A stretch of 64,000 bases of DNA, from positions 4,250,702 to 4,314,701 of the forward strand of contig BCHH01000002.1 of NCBI GenBank assembly GCA_001599595.1, given 5' to 3'. Position numbers and translations under genes: made by a program. The notes under the pieces were generated by a model. That model was not told where the DNA came from, searched no databases, and saw only the letters and a program-made list of their open reading frames with translations. Numbering within the stretch: the first letter of the stretch is position 1; each line of letters begins with the position of its first letter. Source of the DNA: Beverwykella pulmonaria. Lineage: Eukaryota > Ascomycota > Dothideomycetes > Pleosporales > Melanommataceae. Shown one piece after another: positions 1 to 11,157 of the stretch.

Positions 1-598
1 TTGATTTCCCTTCCCGAGGGCTACGGTCACACCCAGGTTGATCCCGAAAGCCATGAGTAGGCCAAAGATGTTGGACTGGAACTCTTGTGCTAATGCCTTG
101 CCGCGGGCCTCGTCCTTGGAGAGCTCCGAGCTGTATGTTGGGATAACGGAGTCGATCCCTCCCACGCCTAGTCCCATCACGACTCGGCCTATCAACATAA
201 CAGCTAATGCTCCCCTGGAGTATCCCAATCCCGCCAAAAACATTATGAGATTTCCGAGAGAGGCGGCCGCCAGGCATAGGAAAATTGACTTCTTCCGTCC
301 AATATCGTCGGCGAGCTTCGAGAACAGGACGGCTCCCGCCGCACATCCGAGGTAGTAAATAGAGACCACGACACCGACAATGGGGGACTCTCCACCTATG
401 CCCATGGTGTGGAGGTAATCGTAATTGGTGTTAATTAGGGACATCATGCCCTATGGACTGGTCAGAAAGCACCCTCTATCCGAAGCTTCAACAAACCTGA
501 TCGTAGCCATAGAGGGCTATGGCGGTCGAAGAGAAGATGATGATTTGGGTCTGCTTGTCATTGAAGACGGCCTTGACATGGTCGACGAAAACAGCCAT
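1..598 (-). CDS. MFS sugar-type transporter, N-terminal part (runs off left edge)
   Basis: Two exons are visible: 598-497 and 450-1, separated by a 46-nt GT-AG intron. They give the first 184 residues. The start is the ATG at 598. Exon 1 ends in YGYDQ and exon 2 continues GMMS, the usual junction of fungal sugar porters just after transmembrane helix 1. Exon 2 carries the major-facilitator loop signature SKLADDIGRKKS, then GRVVMGLGVGG and a PTYSSEL motif corresponding to the PxYxSE signature of sugar porters. The protein should be a 12-helix plasma-membrane carrier for a hexose or related polyol. The substrate cannot be read from the half present. Family call is sure; the rest of the gene lies to the left of the window. 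Confidence 0.88.
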
Positions 599-1062
599 GG
601 TGAGGAGTCAATTGGACGTGTGAAGTGCGAAGGTAGTAGCCACGGCATGGCAGGCGCCCTGGTTAAGACCTGAAAAGAAAATTGAGCGGTTCAAAGCTAT
701 GATGGTCAGGTGGCTCGCGATGTCTGAAGTTCTCGATGCTTGCGCAGAATGACGGAGTCGTGCATGGCGCTTGACCAGATCGGATGGATCCGATCTGAGC
801 TTGAGCAAGTGGCTGCCCCACTACGTTCACCTTATCGACTGTGTTTTTACTTTGTCACCTTTTCCTCTTTTCATATTCCATGTTTTTTCTTTCATGCATT
901 GTCGCTAATACGGGAATAAAAGTGGAATGTATAGCTGGATTCCTTCTTTTGATCGCCTCTTAAGATCAACAGCATGTCTCCATGCAAGGGGAAACCGCAC
1001 GATCACACCCAACGATATTCGAACAATATCAAACATGCATCAATCCTCTCGCCCATGTGTGT
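599..1062. other. intergenic, no gene seen
   Basis: This is the upstream region of the transporter on the minus strand and the downstream flank of the DUF1757-like gene. It has AT-rich tracts around 840-940, but I see no ORF with coding character and no clear RNA gene. Confidence 0.5.
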
Positions 1063-1581
1063 CTACCTAGGCACCCTTCCATTCGCATAAGACCAGATCA
1101 TATACCCAACCCCCGCATTCATCCCCAGCCCCGCTCCCCCAAGCACCGCCCTCCCCATCCCCACACCCACCGGCAACCTCCCCCTCCTCATGGCCAACAG
1201 CCCCGCCACCGCGCCCGTCGCTGCACCCCCAGAAGCCCACCAATCCGTATCCTCCTCCCCTTTATTCTCTAAAAGCCTCCAAGACCGATCCTGCCACTCT
1301 ATCTCTTCCCTCCCGCGCATGCGTCCCATTGTAGCCACGACTCCCAATATAGATCCGATGACAATTCCGCGCGCCGAGTGTGTGAGAAGGCGGGGAAAGA
1401 GGCTCGTTGTGCTGGAGGGGGTGCTACTTCGGTAGCGGGAGACGAGGTGGGAGGCGGGCGCCGTGAAGAGCGGGATGAAGGAGCCCATCATGGCAGCGGC
1501 GCGGACGACGTGGATGTAGAGAATCGTGTGGGCGAGGGGCTGGTCTTCCGCGTAGGCCGTGTGCGGGAAGAGAGATGTCAT
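1063..1581 (-). CDS. small multi-spanning membrane protein, DUF1757-like
   Basis: Single-exon gene of 172 residues from ATG 1581 to TAG 1063. It contains several hydrophobic, glycine/alanine-rich segments: about residues 25-45 (VVRAAAMMGSFIPLF), 70-88 (ARGIVIGSILGVVATMG), 115-130 (GGAATGAVAGLLAM) and 140-165 (GMGRAVLGGAGLGMNAGVG). A charged loop (REEIEWQDRSWRL) sits in the middle. This alternation of short glycine-zipper helices and the size match the fungal DUF1757 family of small integral membrane proteins, whose function is not established. The family assignment rests on pattern recognition only. Existence of the gene is well supported by an intact ORF with typical composition. Confidence 0.72.
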   Translation of the reverse strand: MTSLFPHTAYAEDQPLAHTILYIHVVRAAAMMGSFIPLFTAPASHLVSRYRSSTPSSTTSLFPRLLTHSARGIVIGSILGVVATMGRMRGREEIEWQDRSWRLLENKGEEDTDWWASGGAATGAVAGLLAMRRGRLPVGVGMGRAVLGGAGLGMNAGVGYMIWSYANGRVPR

Positions 1582-2628
1582 ATTGAGATCGCGAGTTTGT
1601 CCAATTGCGCAGTCGTGATGCTAGAGGTTCTGGACGGCTATGTAAGAGCGCTTTGCGACTCTTTACGCGACATGTAGCTGAAGTTGTCCGAAGGAATTGT
1701 TCTTGTACGAACAATATCGTTAAGGTGTCGTAGCGTGGTGGCGCCACCTAGGTCGGTTCGAATTGCAGACCAGAAAATCGATCGGACGATAGGAATATCA
1801 ATTGAGCTGAACCCATCAGGACAATAGATGGTCGGCTTGCTTTTGAATCCTCCCGAGAGAAAGTGGCGTGAGGGGTGGTTCTGGTCTAGGACCGAAGCTG
1901 GCGAAACTTGCGACCAGAACGGAGAAGCCACACCCCACGTTCTCGGCGTGAGCGGCCAACTCAGACTCCGACATTCCTTCACTAAACACGAAATCTAACA
2001 TTCTCGCTCCTTTAGTACTTCGTATGTGTGCCCGAATGCTCTAGGGAATTTAACGGTTTCCAGGCAGAAGACAAAGGATCAGCGAAGCTCTGCAAGGCAC
2101 CACAATATCTGCCAGCATGACGTTTACGACAGATGCAAAACTAATTTAGAAGTGCTTCGACTGCGCGATCTCTCGTGCCTCAAGTGATGGTTTCCTCACC
2201 CTGACAGGAGCGCTTTGTCGTCGATGAAGAGGATGGGGATGGGGATGGTGGCTGCAATTGGCCAGGCACGTAGAGCGGGATCGACGTTCACCAGTCTGGA
2301 TAGGGACCCAATTTGGCATGCAATTAGGAGGCGACTGCGATCCCGTTGGCGACCTACGTGGATCTAGGACGCTCTCAGATGGGCTGAGCAAGCAGTAGAA
2401 AGCCCTGCTGTATCTGCCAACCTGCTCTTTGCAGATAGCGAACTGTTGACATGTCTACTCCTTGGAGGGGAGCTGCAGTTCCAGATGAAATATTACACCT
2501 TTAAGGATCATAGAAAGAATTGCCCCAAAGGATAATACAGGAAGCGAGACATCTCAGGAGCATCGTGATTCGATGATACTTTTACAAACTTTATGTTTAG
2601 AAAAGCTCTTCTATTTGTACACTATCAT
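1582..2628. other. intergenic, no gene seen
   Basis: A 1.05-kb gap between two minus-strand genes. Short overlapping ORFs on both strands lack conserved features. A short GGGGAT tandem lies near 2229-2247. It should contain the promoter of the DUF1757-like gene and the terminator of the lyase gene. Confidence 0.45.
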
Positions 2629-4778
2629 CTAGAAGCCTAAGACACTTGTTAGTCACACTCTCAACCATCAACGCCAGCATGAAAATCCACTTACCAGCCT
2701 CCGTATTTCCATCGCCCATACTCTTACTCCCACTGCTCCCGCTCTGTATCGAGCCCAGAATACCATCGATGTAGCTTGCACCGCTCCATTTCTGGTGCGT
2801 GAGGACGTCGCAGCCGATTTCCTTTTCGCGGGCTTGCACCAGGTTGACGTAGGCGAGCATGCCTTGGTCTTTGAAGGCGCGCGAGAGCTCGCAGGTTATT
2901 GTCGCAGTGCTGTGGAGGCCGGCGAGGGAGATGAGTTGGAGGACGAAGCTGGATGGGGTTAGCTGGTTAGGTTTGGAGTTGGGGCAAATGGGGAATGAGG
3001 GAGATGGTATATGGAAGGGAGAAAGAGAGAAATCTACAATTACGGGAAGGAGAAGGCAGTGGAGAAGTGATGCAAAATAAAAAGGACTGAAAAGAAAACA
3101 ATGACGATGCGAAAAGTTCAACATACCCATGCTTCGCCAAATCCCACACAAAGCTCTTGAGCGAATCTTCAGAGAAGCCCTGGCCCATCCAGTTGAAGCT
3201 AGGCGAGAGATTGTAGACGAATTTCTTTCCAGGGTACTTCTCTCTAATCTCCCCTGCGAATTTGCCAGCCTTCTCGACGTTCGGGTCGGCCGTCTCCACC
3301 CATAGGAGGTCGGCATAGGGGGCAAACTCCTTGGCTCGCTTCGTGGCAGCGGCCATTCCAGCCTTGTAGTGGTAGAAACCCTCACGGGTGCGCGGGATGT
3401 CCCAGTTGAAGAAGACGGGGGACTTCGTGTAGCCATCTGCAAGCTTTCGGCGCTTGAGGAGGGAGAGATCGGGGTTCTCCTTTGTCTCTTTCAGGTAGGA
3501 ATCAATGGTCGATTGAGACGCTCCTTCGTTTTCAAGATGCTTCACCACGGCCTCGTCAAAGGTGACCAGCTTGTGCTTCTTCACCCATGCTGCTTCGTAC
3601 TGATCGATCTCCTTGCCCGGTGCACCGGCTGCCTCCATATTTTGCAGGGTTTCTGCCAGCGGCTCCGAGTCCTCCGTCACACCCATGATGAATTCGTGGT
3701 CTCGTACATCGACCGCACTGCTGATTAGTTTCCCACTCTCAGAATCGGTTCGGGCGATGACCAGATTTTCGCAGCCCATCATATCCCACTGGAATCTTGC
3801 GGCAACAAGGCGGTTGATGTGATCTCCGACTGGTACAAGGACCTTACCAGCAAGATGTCCGCATTTCTTACCGCCGTGGAGCTGGTCTTCGAAGTGGACT
3901 GCAGCGGCACCGTTTTCGGCAAAGAGCTTGGCTAGCTTAATGACTGCTGATAAGCCGCCGTGACTGTGGAGTGGTTAGAAGTAGATTCGAAGTCTTAGAC
4001 GCAAAATACGCACCCTGTATCACCATCGGCAATGATGGGTCGCATGTAGTCGAGATATGGGGTCTTGGCACGCTCCTCGGGGCTCATCTTGCGCCTGTTG
4101 TCCCAATTCTTCCGGTCGTGAAGCTGCTGTGCCTTGAACAATCGCTGGACTTGGTTTGGCACAGTGTTGTATGGGTAGTCGCCAAAGTCAGCCGACACTT
4201 CGTTCGTGGTGGTCAAGACAGACGAGCAAGCCCAGCCTGAGATGTAGAGCACCTCCTGGTTCGCGGCTTGCTGGGTCATTTGCACGGGGTCAATGGCACC
4301 CACTACGATTCAATGGCAGAGCATCAGTTATTGTATTGTCTATGGGGAGCAGAATGAACGCACTAGTATGTACGGGCTCGCCCTTCGCCGCCCGCTCCTC
4401 AAACAAATTGAAAAGCTTCCGCGCCATCAATGAGCTTGGATATGTCTGCTGCAGCGCCCCTCTCTTGCTCACGACATCCTCCGCCGAGTATGGTCTTTTA
4501 ATGCCTTTGTATCGCGGCGATGCCCACCAGTCCTTCACCGCCTGCACCTGCTCGTCGAAGAGCGCATCTTCGGCCTGCCCTGCCTTTGCAGCTTCGGGGA
4601 GCAGCTGGAACGAGTCTCCTGGAAGGGCGGACGACACTGGAGGGGTCACTGGCTTGAGTGGTGAGCTCGACATGCGGCACGCCGTGGTGGAGAGAGGTCG
4701 GAGGAGCTGTGGTGTTCGGTTCGATATTCTTAGAGATCGACTCTGGCGCGCAACAGATCGGGATACAGTTCGCAACAT
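2629..4778 (-). CDS. mclA: mitochondrial 2-methylisocitrate lyase (isocitrate lyase family)
   Basis: Five exons: 4778-4364, 4302-4014, 3963-3127, 2948-2695 and 2636-2629. They join in frame to 600 residues; the last exon encodes only the end of Gly, a Phe and the stop. The enzyme cleaves 2-methylisocitrate to pyruvate and succinate, the last step of the methylcitrate cycle that disposes of propionyl-CoA. The family signature KKCGH with the catalytic cysteine is at about residues 267-271. The first 35 residues are rich in Arg, Ser and Leu without acidic residues, a mitochondrial presequence that glyoxylate-cycle isocitrate lyases lack. [13 protein letters not shown] followed by [13 protein letters not shown] and VDVRDHEFI also fits the methylisocitrate branch. 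It is divergent from the methylcitrate synthase gene, with start codons 532 bp apart. The family is certain, the subfamily very likely. Confidence 0.93.
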
Positions 4779-5310
4779 CGCGTTTTGCGTGTGGAGAGCC
4801 GGAATCTACCAGCAGTGCCCGACTCTTTGAGGTCTACAAAGGTTTTCTGGTTGCAGTTATTGGTAATGGTTAGCGATGACTGATGTAGTGAGGCGATGTC
4901 GGAGGAGGCGAATGTGTCGAGGTTTGCCACGCGCTGCCTTCTAACCGGGCGGCCGACAATGTCCTCTCGTACGCGGAGGTAAGAGTCTTTGAGGAACGAG
5001 GCGCGTTCCCATGGTCGTTGATGTGTAGCGGGGGATAACTTTCTCCTCCCCTCCGAGCGGACCGAGGGTAGCCACAGGGCTAGCCGTCTTGGAGCTTTAC
5101 CGAGGGGCAGCTCAGTGCTCAAGGGCGCATCAACGGAGCACAAGCACCTCGTGAATGCCAATCGCCGAGGGCTACCGCTGATTCCCTTCTTCCTTGCCTT
5201 CTCTATAACTACCATTCACCGCTAGGACCTTTTGTTTCGCTGTTTGGAGCTGTATCTTGAAGAATCGCTACCCTCCCCGCTACACAGTACCCCTGCTACC
5301 CCTCATCAAT
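4779..5310. promoter_or_regulatory. bidirectional promoter of the methylcitrate pair with three CCGAGGG elements
   Basis: This 532-bp region separates the divergent ATGs of the lyase and the synthase. CCGAGGG occurs at 5062-5068, 5100-5106 and 5165-5171, all in the same orientation. Its complement contains CCTCGG, the core reported for the Aspergillus fatty-acid regulators FarA and FarB. About 0.3 copies of a given hexamer would be expected by chance on both strands of a region this size. Binding is an inference; the three copies are read directly. All three lie nearer the synthase, 140-250 bp upstream of its ATG. Confidence 0.6.
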
Positions 5311-6953
5311 ATGGCGTTGAGCGCACGCGCAGCAACAAGAGCTCTGCGAGCTGTCAGGGTGGGTAACAACAGGATTTAAATTCGAGTTTAGCGCTAATTC
5401 CAGCTTCACCAGCCCTCAGCGGTGCGACCTTTTGCTTCTGGTATGCGATTGGGTACTCTAGCCTATCCGTACTCGAACTAACTAGCCCCCCAGTGCAAGC
5501 ATGCAGTTACTCTTCCTCTGCTGAGCCAGACCTCAAGGACACCTTCAAGAAGGTCCTGCCCGCGAAGCGCGAATTGCTGAAGAAGGTCAAAGCCCATGGC
5601 GACAAGAAGCTTGGAGATGTCAAGGTGGAGAACACCTTGGGCGGAATGAGGTACGCTTTCACGGGACTGAAGCAACACTGGACAATATCTGACCCGTTTG
5701 AAGAGGATTGAAGGCAATGGTCTGGGAAGGATCGGTTCTCGACGCGAACGAGGGCATCCGCTTCCACGGCCGGACCATCAAGGACTGCCAGAAGGAGCTC
5801 CCCAAGGGAACTTCGGGCACTGAGATGCTGCCCGAAGCAATGTTTTGGCTTCTCCTCACCGGCGAGGTTCCCTCAGTTTCTCAGACGCGCAAGCTCTCAC
5901 GGGAGCTCGCGGAGAAAGCTAGCCTCCCCACGTTCGTCGAGAAGATGCTTGACGACTTCCCCGTGGATCTCCACCCCATGACCCAATTTGCGTGCGCCGT
6001 GTCCGCTCTAAACTACGAATCCAAGTTTGCAAAGGCATATGCCGCCGGTCTCAACAAGGCTGACTACTGGGAGCCTACATTCGACGACTGCATTAGCCTT
6101 CTCGCCAAACTGCCCACCATCGCCGCCAAGATCTACCAGAATGCGTACCGCGGCGGAGGTGCTCTACCCGCGAAGGTCGACCTCGAGCAGGACTGGTCAT
6201 ACAACTTTGCTGCTATGCTGGGCAAGGGCGGGAAGGAGAACGAGGGCTTCCAGGATCTCCTCCGTCTCTATCTTGCTCTCCACGGTGACCACGAGGGCGG
6301 CAACGTCTCCGCTCATGCCACTCACTTGGTCGGCAGCGCGCTCAGCGACCCCTTCCTCAGCTACAGCGCCGGTCTCCAAGGTCTCGCTGGACCTCTCCAT
6401 GGCTTGGCCGCGCAGGAAGTGCTCCGCTTCATCCTGGACATGCAAAAGGATGTTGGCACCAAATTCACCGAGAAGGACGTCAACGACTACCTCTGGAAGG
6501 TTCTCAAATCGGGACGCGTGATTCCCGGATACGGCCATGCTGTGCTGAGGAAGCCTGACCCTCGTTTCGAGGCGTTGATGGACTTTGCGAACGCTCGGCC
6601 GGAGATCGCAAGCAATCCCGTCTTCCAGCTCGTGAAGAAGAACTCGGAGGTGGCACCAGGTGTGCTGACGGAGCATGGAAAGGTAAGAGAATACCGATTC
6701 CACAATTTGGAAACCCCCACTGACCGATCATGTGTAGACCAAGAACCCCTTCCCTAACGTCGACTCTTCCTCTGGCGTGCTCTTCCACCACTACGGTTTC
6801 ACCGAGACACTGTACTATACCGCAACCTTTGGTGTCAGCCGTGGCCTCGGGCCTCTCGCACAGCTAATCTGGGACAGGGCGTTAGGCCTACCCATTGAGC
6901 GCCCCAAGAGCATCAACCTGGAGGGTATCTTGAAGCAGGTTGGCGGATCATAG
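5311..6953 (+). CDS. mcsA: mitochondrial 2-methylcitrate synthase (citrate synthase family)
   Basis: Five exons: 5311-5358, 5404-5440, 5494-5650, 5704-6682 and 6738-6953, giving 478 residues. The enzyme condenses propionyl-CoA with oxaloacetate to 2-methylcitrate in the mitochondrial matrix. The N-terminus ([16 protein letters not shown]) is a basic amphipathic presequence. Citrate-synthase signatures are present: [24 protein letters not shown] and [14 protein letters not shown]. The stretch [20 protein letters not shown] after the presequence, [18 protein letters not shown], and a tail ending in [15 protein letters not shown] are features of McsA rather than CitA. Three small 5' exons precede a large one, and the third intron (5651-5703) falls inside a conserved GGMRG motif. 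Pairing with the lyase supports the call. Confidence 0.93.
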
Positions 6954-7417
6954 ATATCATTGTAAAAGGGCTGCGAGGATGATGAAAGGCAAAAATCTTT
7001 AAAACAGCCTATAATGATTAGGATTTTTTTCTCCACAATGAATGAGATGCTGCCTATGCCGTAGCCTGGTGTCGGGAGTCCCCCTTTTTTTGCGGTGAGC
7101 TCGGAGGTGGTGCGGATATCTGGTGATCGATCTGCAGGGGTGACGTCTGATTGGCTGCAGCCCAAGAGCGCCAAACTTCTGTACGAGATGGATAACCCTC
7201 AACAGCTGCCAGCTGCCACCACAATTCTGTGTGACCTCTCGTCCTACGCGTCGGTTTTTTTTTCTTCAGTTTCCCGCGGCCTTGTTTGTCACTGTCACTT
7301 CCTTCATCAGGCCAAGCTCTATGATTCGTGCCCACCTCTATATATAGAGCATCGAGCTCCTACTGTTTCGAAACTCGTCGACCCTCTTGCCTCCCGCCTC
7401 GACTCCTCCAGTCCACC
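6954..7417 (+). promoter_or_regulatory. promoter region of the GH3 gene with TATA box
   Basis: The region between the synthase stop and the beta-glucosidase start. A TATATATA element at 7339-7346 lies about 75 bp upstream of the ATG at 7418, followed by a pyrimidine-rich leader. Short T and A tracts near 7025-7090 may mark the 3' end of the synthase transcript. Confidence 0.5.
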
Positions 7418-10400
7418 ATGGCTCCACACGACATCGAGCTCCGCCGGGGCAGATACGCAAAGCTAGACGCGCCCGCCGAGGACGACGAAGCTACCCCGAC
7501 CCGCCAGTCCTTCGACTCCAACGACTCCTCGTACGAAGACCTCGAGGAGTTCGATCCTCTCAACTACGATGCTGGCACATTGAAGCAGAAGAGGAGCACT
7601 GGCGACCTGAGATCACGTAGAAAGGCCTCTTTCAAGAAGGCCGAGTTCGTCTCGGAAAAGGCACTGCAGAGGAGGAAGTGTGCCCGAAGCCGACTATGTG
7701 GCGGGCTAATACTGCTGTTCGTGGCGGCCATGGTGCTGTTGCTGTCGGCTGGCGGTATATGGGCGTGGAAGTCTGCGCCAGAGGATGGCCTGAGTCCGCC
7801 GTGGTATCCTACCCCGAAGGGTGGTACGGATGCTGCGTGGGGTGAGAGTTACAAGAAGGCCGCGGAGCTGGTCAAGCAGATGACGTTGGTGGAGAAGGTC
7901 AATATCACTACAGGCACGGGATGGAGCATGCAGATGTGCGTGGGCAACACTGGACCTGTTCCTCGTCTCAAATTTCCTGCCTTGTGTCTCCAAGACGGAC
8001 CGCTGGGTATCAGATTCGCGGACAACATCACGGCTTTCCCGGCTGGCATTACTGTCGGCGCAACATGGAATAAGGAATTGATGTACCAGCGAGGAAGGGC
8101 ACATGGGTTGGAGGCAAGGTTGAAGGGCATCCACGTGCTGTTAGGGCCCGCGATGGGCCCTCTAGGGCGATTGCCAGCGGGTGGAAGGAACTTCGAGGGC
8201 TTCGGAACGTACGTTGATGTTCTTCGAAAACGTATTGACTATTCTGCTAACTTTCTCCCCCAGTGATCCTGTTCTCCAGGGCATTGCGGCCGCTCAGACA
8301 ATCAAGGGAATTCAATCCGAAGGCGTCATGGCTACAGCAAAGCATTACATTCTCAACGAGCAAGAGCATTTTCGTCAGGCTTGGGAGTGGGGAACACCGA
8401 ACGCCATCTCCAGCAACATTGATGACCGAACGCTACATGAGATCTACGCATGGCCATTTGCAGAGTCTGTCCGAGCTGGCGTCGCTTCTGTAATGTGCTC
8501 GTACAACCAGGTCAACAACAGCTATGCCTGCCAGAACAGCAAGCTCATGAACGGCCTCCTGAAAGACGAGCTCGGCTTCCAAGGCTTTGTCCAGAGTGAC
8601 TGGCTGGCTCAGAGAAGCGGCGTCGCGAGTGCTCTAGCGGGATTGGACATGACGATGCCAGGTGATGGCTTGAAGTGGGCGAACGGCAACAGTCTCTGGG
8701 GTCCTCAGCTTACCAAAGCCGTCCTAAATGGTAGCGTCCCAATGGAGCGAGTTGATGACATGGTCACCCGCATTGTCGCTGCTTGGTACCAGGTCGGGCA
8801 GAACAGGTGGCGGCCGCAGCCACCTTTCGGGAAGGGTGGTCCGACATTCTCATCGTGGACCGATCAAGAGATCGGCCTGCTGCATCCCGGAAGCGATGAC
8901 AAAACGACTGGGGTTGTCAACCAGTTCATCAACGTCCAAGGCGAAGGAGACGATTTCCACGGAAATCTTGTACGCCGCATTGGCGCTGAAGGAACTGTTT
9001 TGGTCAAGAACGAGCGAAGCATGCTACCTCTCAGCCGAGATGGTTGGAAGGAACACGAAAAGGCTGGGAATAAAACAAACTACCGCGTCGGAGTCTTCGG
9101 CGAAGATGCGCGTTTGAACCGCGAAGGCTTGAATGTCTGCACCGATCAGAGCTGCAATGAGGGGACGCTTGCCTCGGGCTGGGGTTCCGGTGCTGTCGAT
9201 TTCCCGTATCTCATTGAGCCAATGTCGGCTCTTCGGGCTGCGTTCAATAACAAGACGGTTACTGTCACTGGCTGGCTTGAGAATAAGCTTCCCAAGGAGA
9301 AAGAAATCCTCCAGGACCAGGACGTTTGCATTGTCTTCGCTAGTGCCGACGCTGGCGAGGGTTATCTGAGCTACGAAAAGATCCGAGGTGATCGAAACGA
9401 CCTGTATCTGCAAAAGAAGGGTGACCAGCTCATCCAGGACGTTGCGATAGGCTGTGGGGGCGGGAACGGCAGTGTCATCGTTGTCATTCACACCGTTGGA
9501 CCCGTGATTCTAGAGAACTGGATCGACCATCCGAGCATCAAGGCCGTTGTGATTGCCAATCTTCCAGGACAAGAATCTGGCAATTCGCTTGTCGACATTC
9601 TCTTCGGAGATATCAATCCTTCCGGCCGTCTACCTTACACGATAGCAAAGAAAGAAGAAGACTATGGCCCGGACAGTAAGGTCAAGTACTTGCCCAATCC
9701 TCTCGACGGGCTCGTTCCCCAGCAGAACTTCTCCGAGGGTTTGTACATAGACTATAGGTATCTGGACAAGCACAACATCACTCCTCGGTACGAATTCGGA
9801 TACGGCCTCTCCTACACTACTTTCCACCTATCTTCCCTCCTCATCACAGCGAAAGGACCCAAAACTCCATTCCCAGCGCCGCGCCCGGATGGCCTCGCAC
9901 CTCCCACCTACTCGACGGAGATCCCAGATCCGAAAACTGCGCTTTTCCCGGAGGGCTTCCGGAAGCTTTCTAAATACATATACCCATACCTCGATTCCAT
10001 CGACGACATCAAGAAGGCCGAAGTCCAACCCTCGCAACTCCAAAGCCCTCTCAGCCCTGCAGGAGGTGCACAAGGTGGTAACCCCGACCTGTACACCACC
10101 ATCATAACCGTCTCTGCCTCGGTAACCAATATCGGTACGGTGGAGGGCGACTGTGTCGTGCAGCTCTATATCGCATTCCCCAGGAATTACAAAGACCATG
10201 AGACTGGAGAGCCTGTCGATTTCCCCGTGCGAGTCCTGCGCGGCTTTGAGAAAGTGCATGTTGGCGCGGTCGAGACAGGTCCGATCCAGGGGATCAAGGG
10301 GAGCGAGCATGGCGGTGGTGGGAATAAGAAGATGGTCACTTTTGATGTTACGAGGAAGGATCTCAGTTATTGGGATACGAAAAGGCAGAATTGGGTTATG

Positions 10401-10472
10401 CCGACGACGGGCGACTTTGAGATTTACGTGGGGCTTTCGAGTAGGAATTTGCCGCTAGAGGGGAGATGGTAG
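7418..10472 (+). CDS. type II membrane-anchored GH3 beta-glucosidase
   Basis: Two exons, 7418-8208 and 8264-10472, encode 999 residues. The chosen ATG has the context CCACCATGG; an upstream in-frame ATG at 7328 lies before the TATA box and is unlikely. Residues 1-90 are a charged cytoplasmic tail, followed by one hydrophobic helix at about 94-116, so the enzyme should be anchored with its catalytic part outside or in the secretory lumen. The GH3 fold follows: LQDGPLGIR, GRNFEGFGTDP, KHYILNEQE, and the nucleophile motif FVQSDW with Asp at about 376. The second alpha/beta domain and a C-terminal fibronectin-type domain (about residues 830-999) complete it. This is the architecture of the Aspergillus BglE/F group. 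Substrate is probably cello-oligosaccharides or cell-wall beta-glucans (inference). Confidence 0.93.
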
Positions 10473-11157
10473 ATGGGTCGTGAGATTGTTGGGGGACAGA
10501 GAGATGTGTTCGTGTGAAAGATGAGTGAAGGCGAATGGTGTTTAGGTTTCGGTATTTCTACGGTGTTCATGTTCATACTTAGATTCCTGTCGCTCAGCAT
10601 AACTATGTACAAATAGCAGTATTGAAGCATTTTGGAGTACATTATAGCCGTTTCTTGATCTGAGAACGCCGTGAAGCACTTCTGCTGAATGCTGAAGAAA
10701 TTGCATGTGCTTGTGCTGCGCTCTATCGAATCTGCTGAGTGAGACTTGGCCTGCTAAACCTTGGAATGTTCAGCCCGGCCCGAAGCAGCCTAGACTCTCG
10801 AAGAAAAATGTCGTCCGCGCTAATGGTAATCAATGCCCAACTTTAAAAATAAAACTGTCGCCTCAACTATCAAGCCTCAGCACCCATTTTTCGTTCCCTT
10901 TTCTTTGTATCTGTCTTTGACTCTCCACTCTCCACTCTACACCTGGTTCTGGCAACCGCGATACCAAACGCTTCACACAGAGAGCGCGACCCGCAATCCG
11001 TCAGCCATCAGCCCCAGTGGATAACGAAAAACATCCCACCCTCCCTATCGATAAGAAAACCCCTCAAAAAGCGAAAAGCCTCTTGCGCAGACACCAACAC
11101 GACGAGCCAGCACCCATATAGGCACGCAGTAGCACTCGCATTCCCGGCCAGCGGGAT
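10473..11157. other. intergenic, promoter of the New1/Elf1 gene
   Basis: Holds the 3' end of the glucosidase transcript and the upstream region of the next plus-strand gene. A TTTAAAAATAAAA stretch near 10840 and a CT-rich leader (10890-10950) fit a housekeeping promoter. No other gene is seen. Confidence 0.4.

Noticed and set aside
1750..1765. GGTTCGAATT as a tRNA B box
   Set aside because: The flanking bases form no T-arm stem and no matching A box or acceptor stem is present.
2629..4778. Glyoxylate-cycle isocitrate lyase
   Set aside because: A mitochondrial presequence and the residues after KKCGH fit the methylisocitrate branch.
5311..6953. Citrate synthase (CitA)
   Set aside because: Sequence features near the N-terminus (EPDLKDT...PAKREL) and C-terminus ([26 protein letters not shown]) fit methylcitrate synthase, and the partner gene is methylisocitrate lyase.
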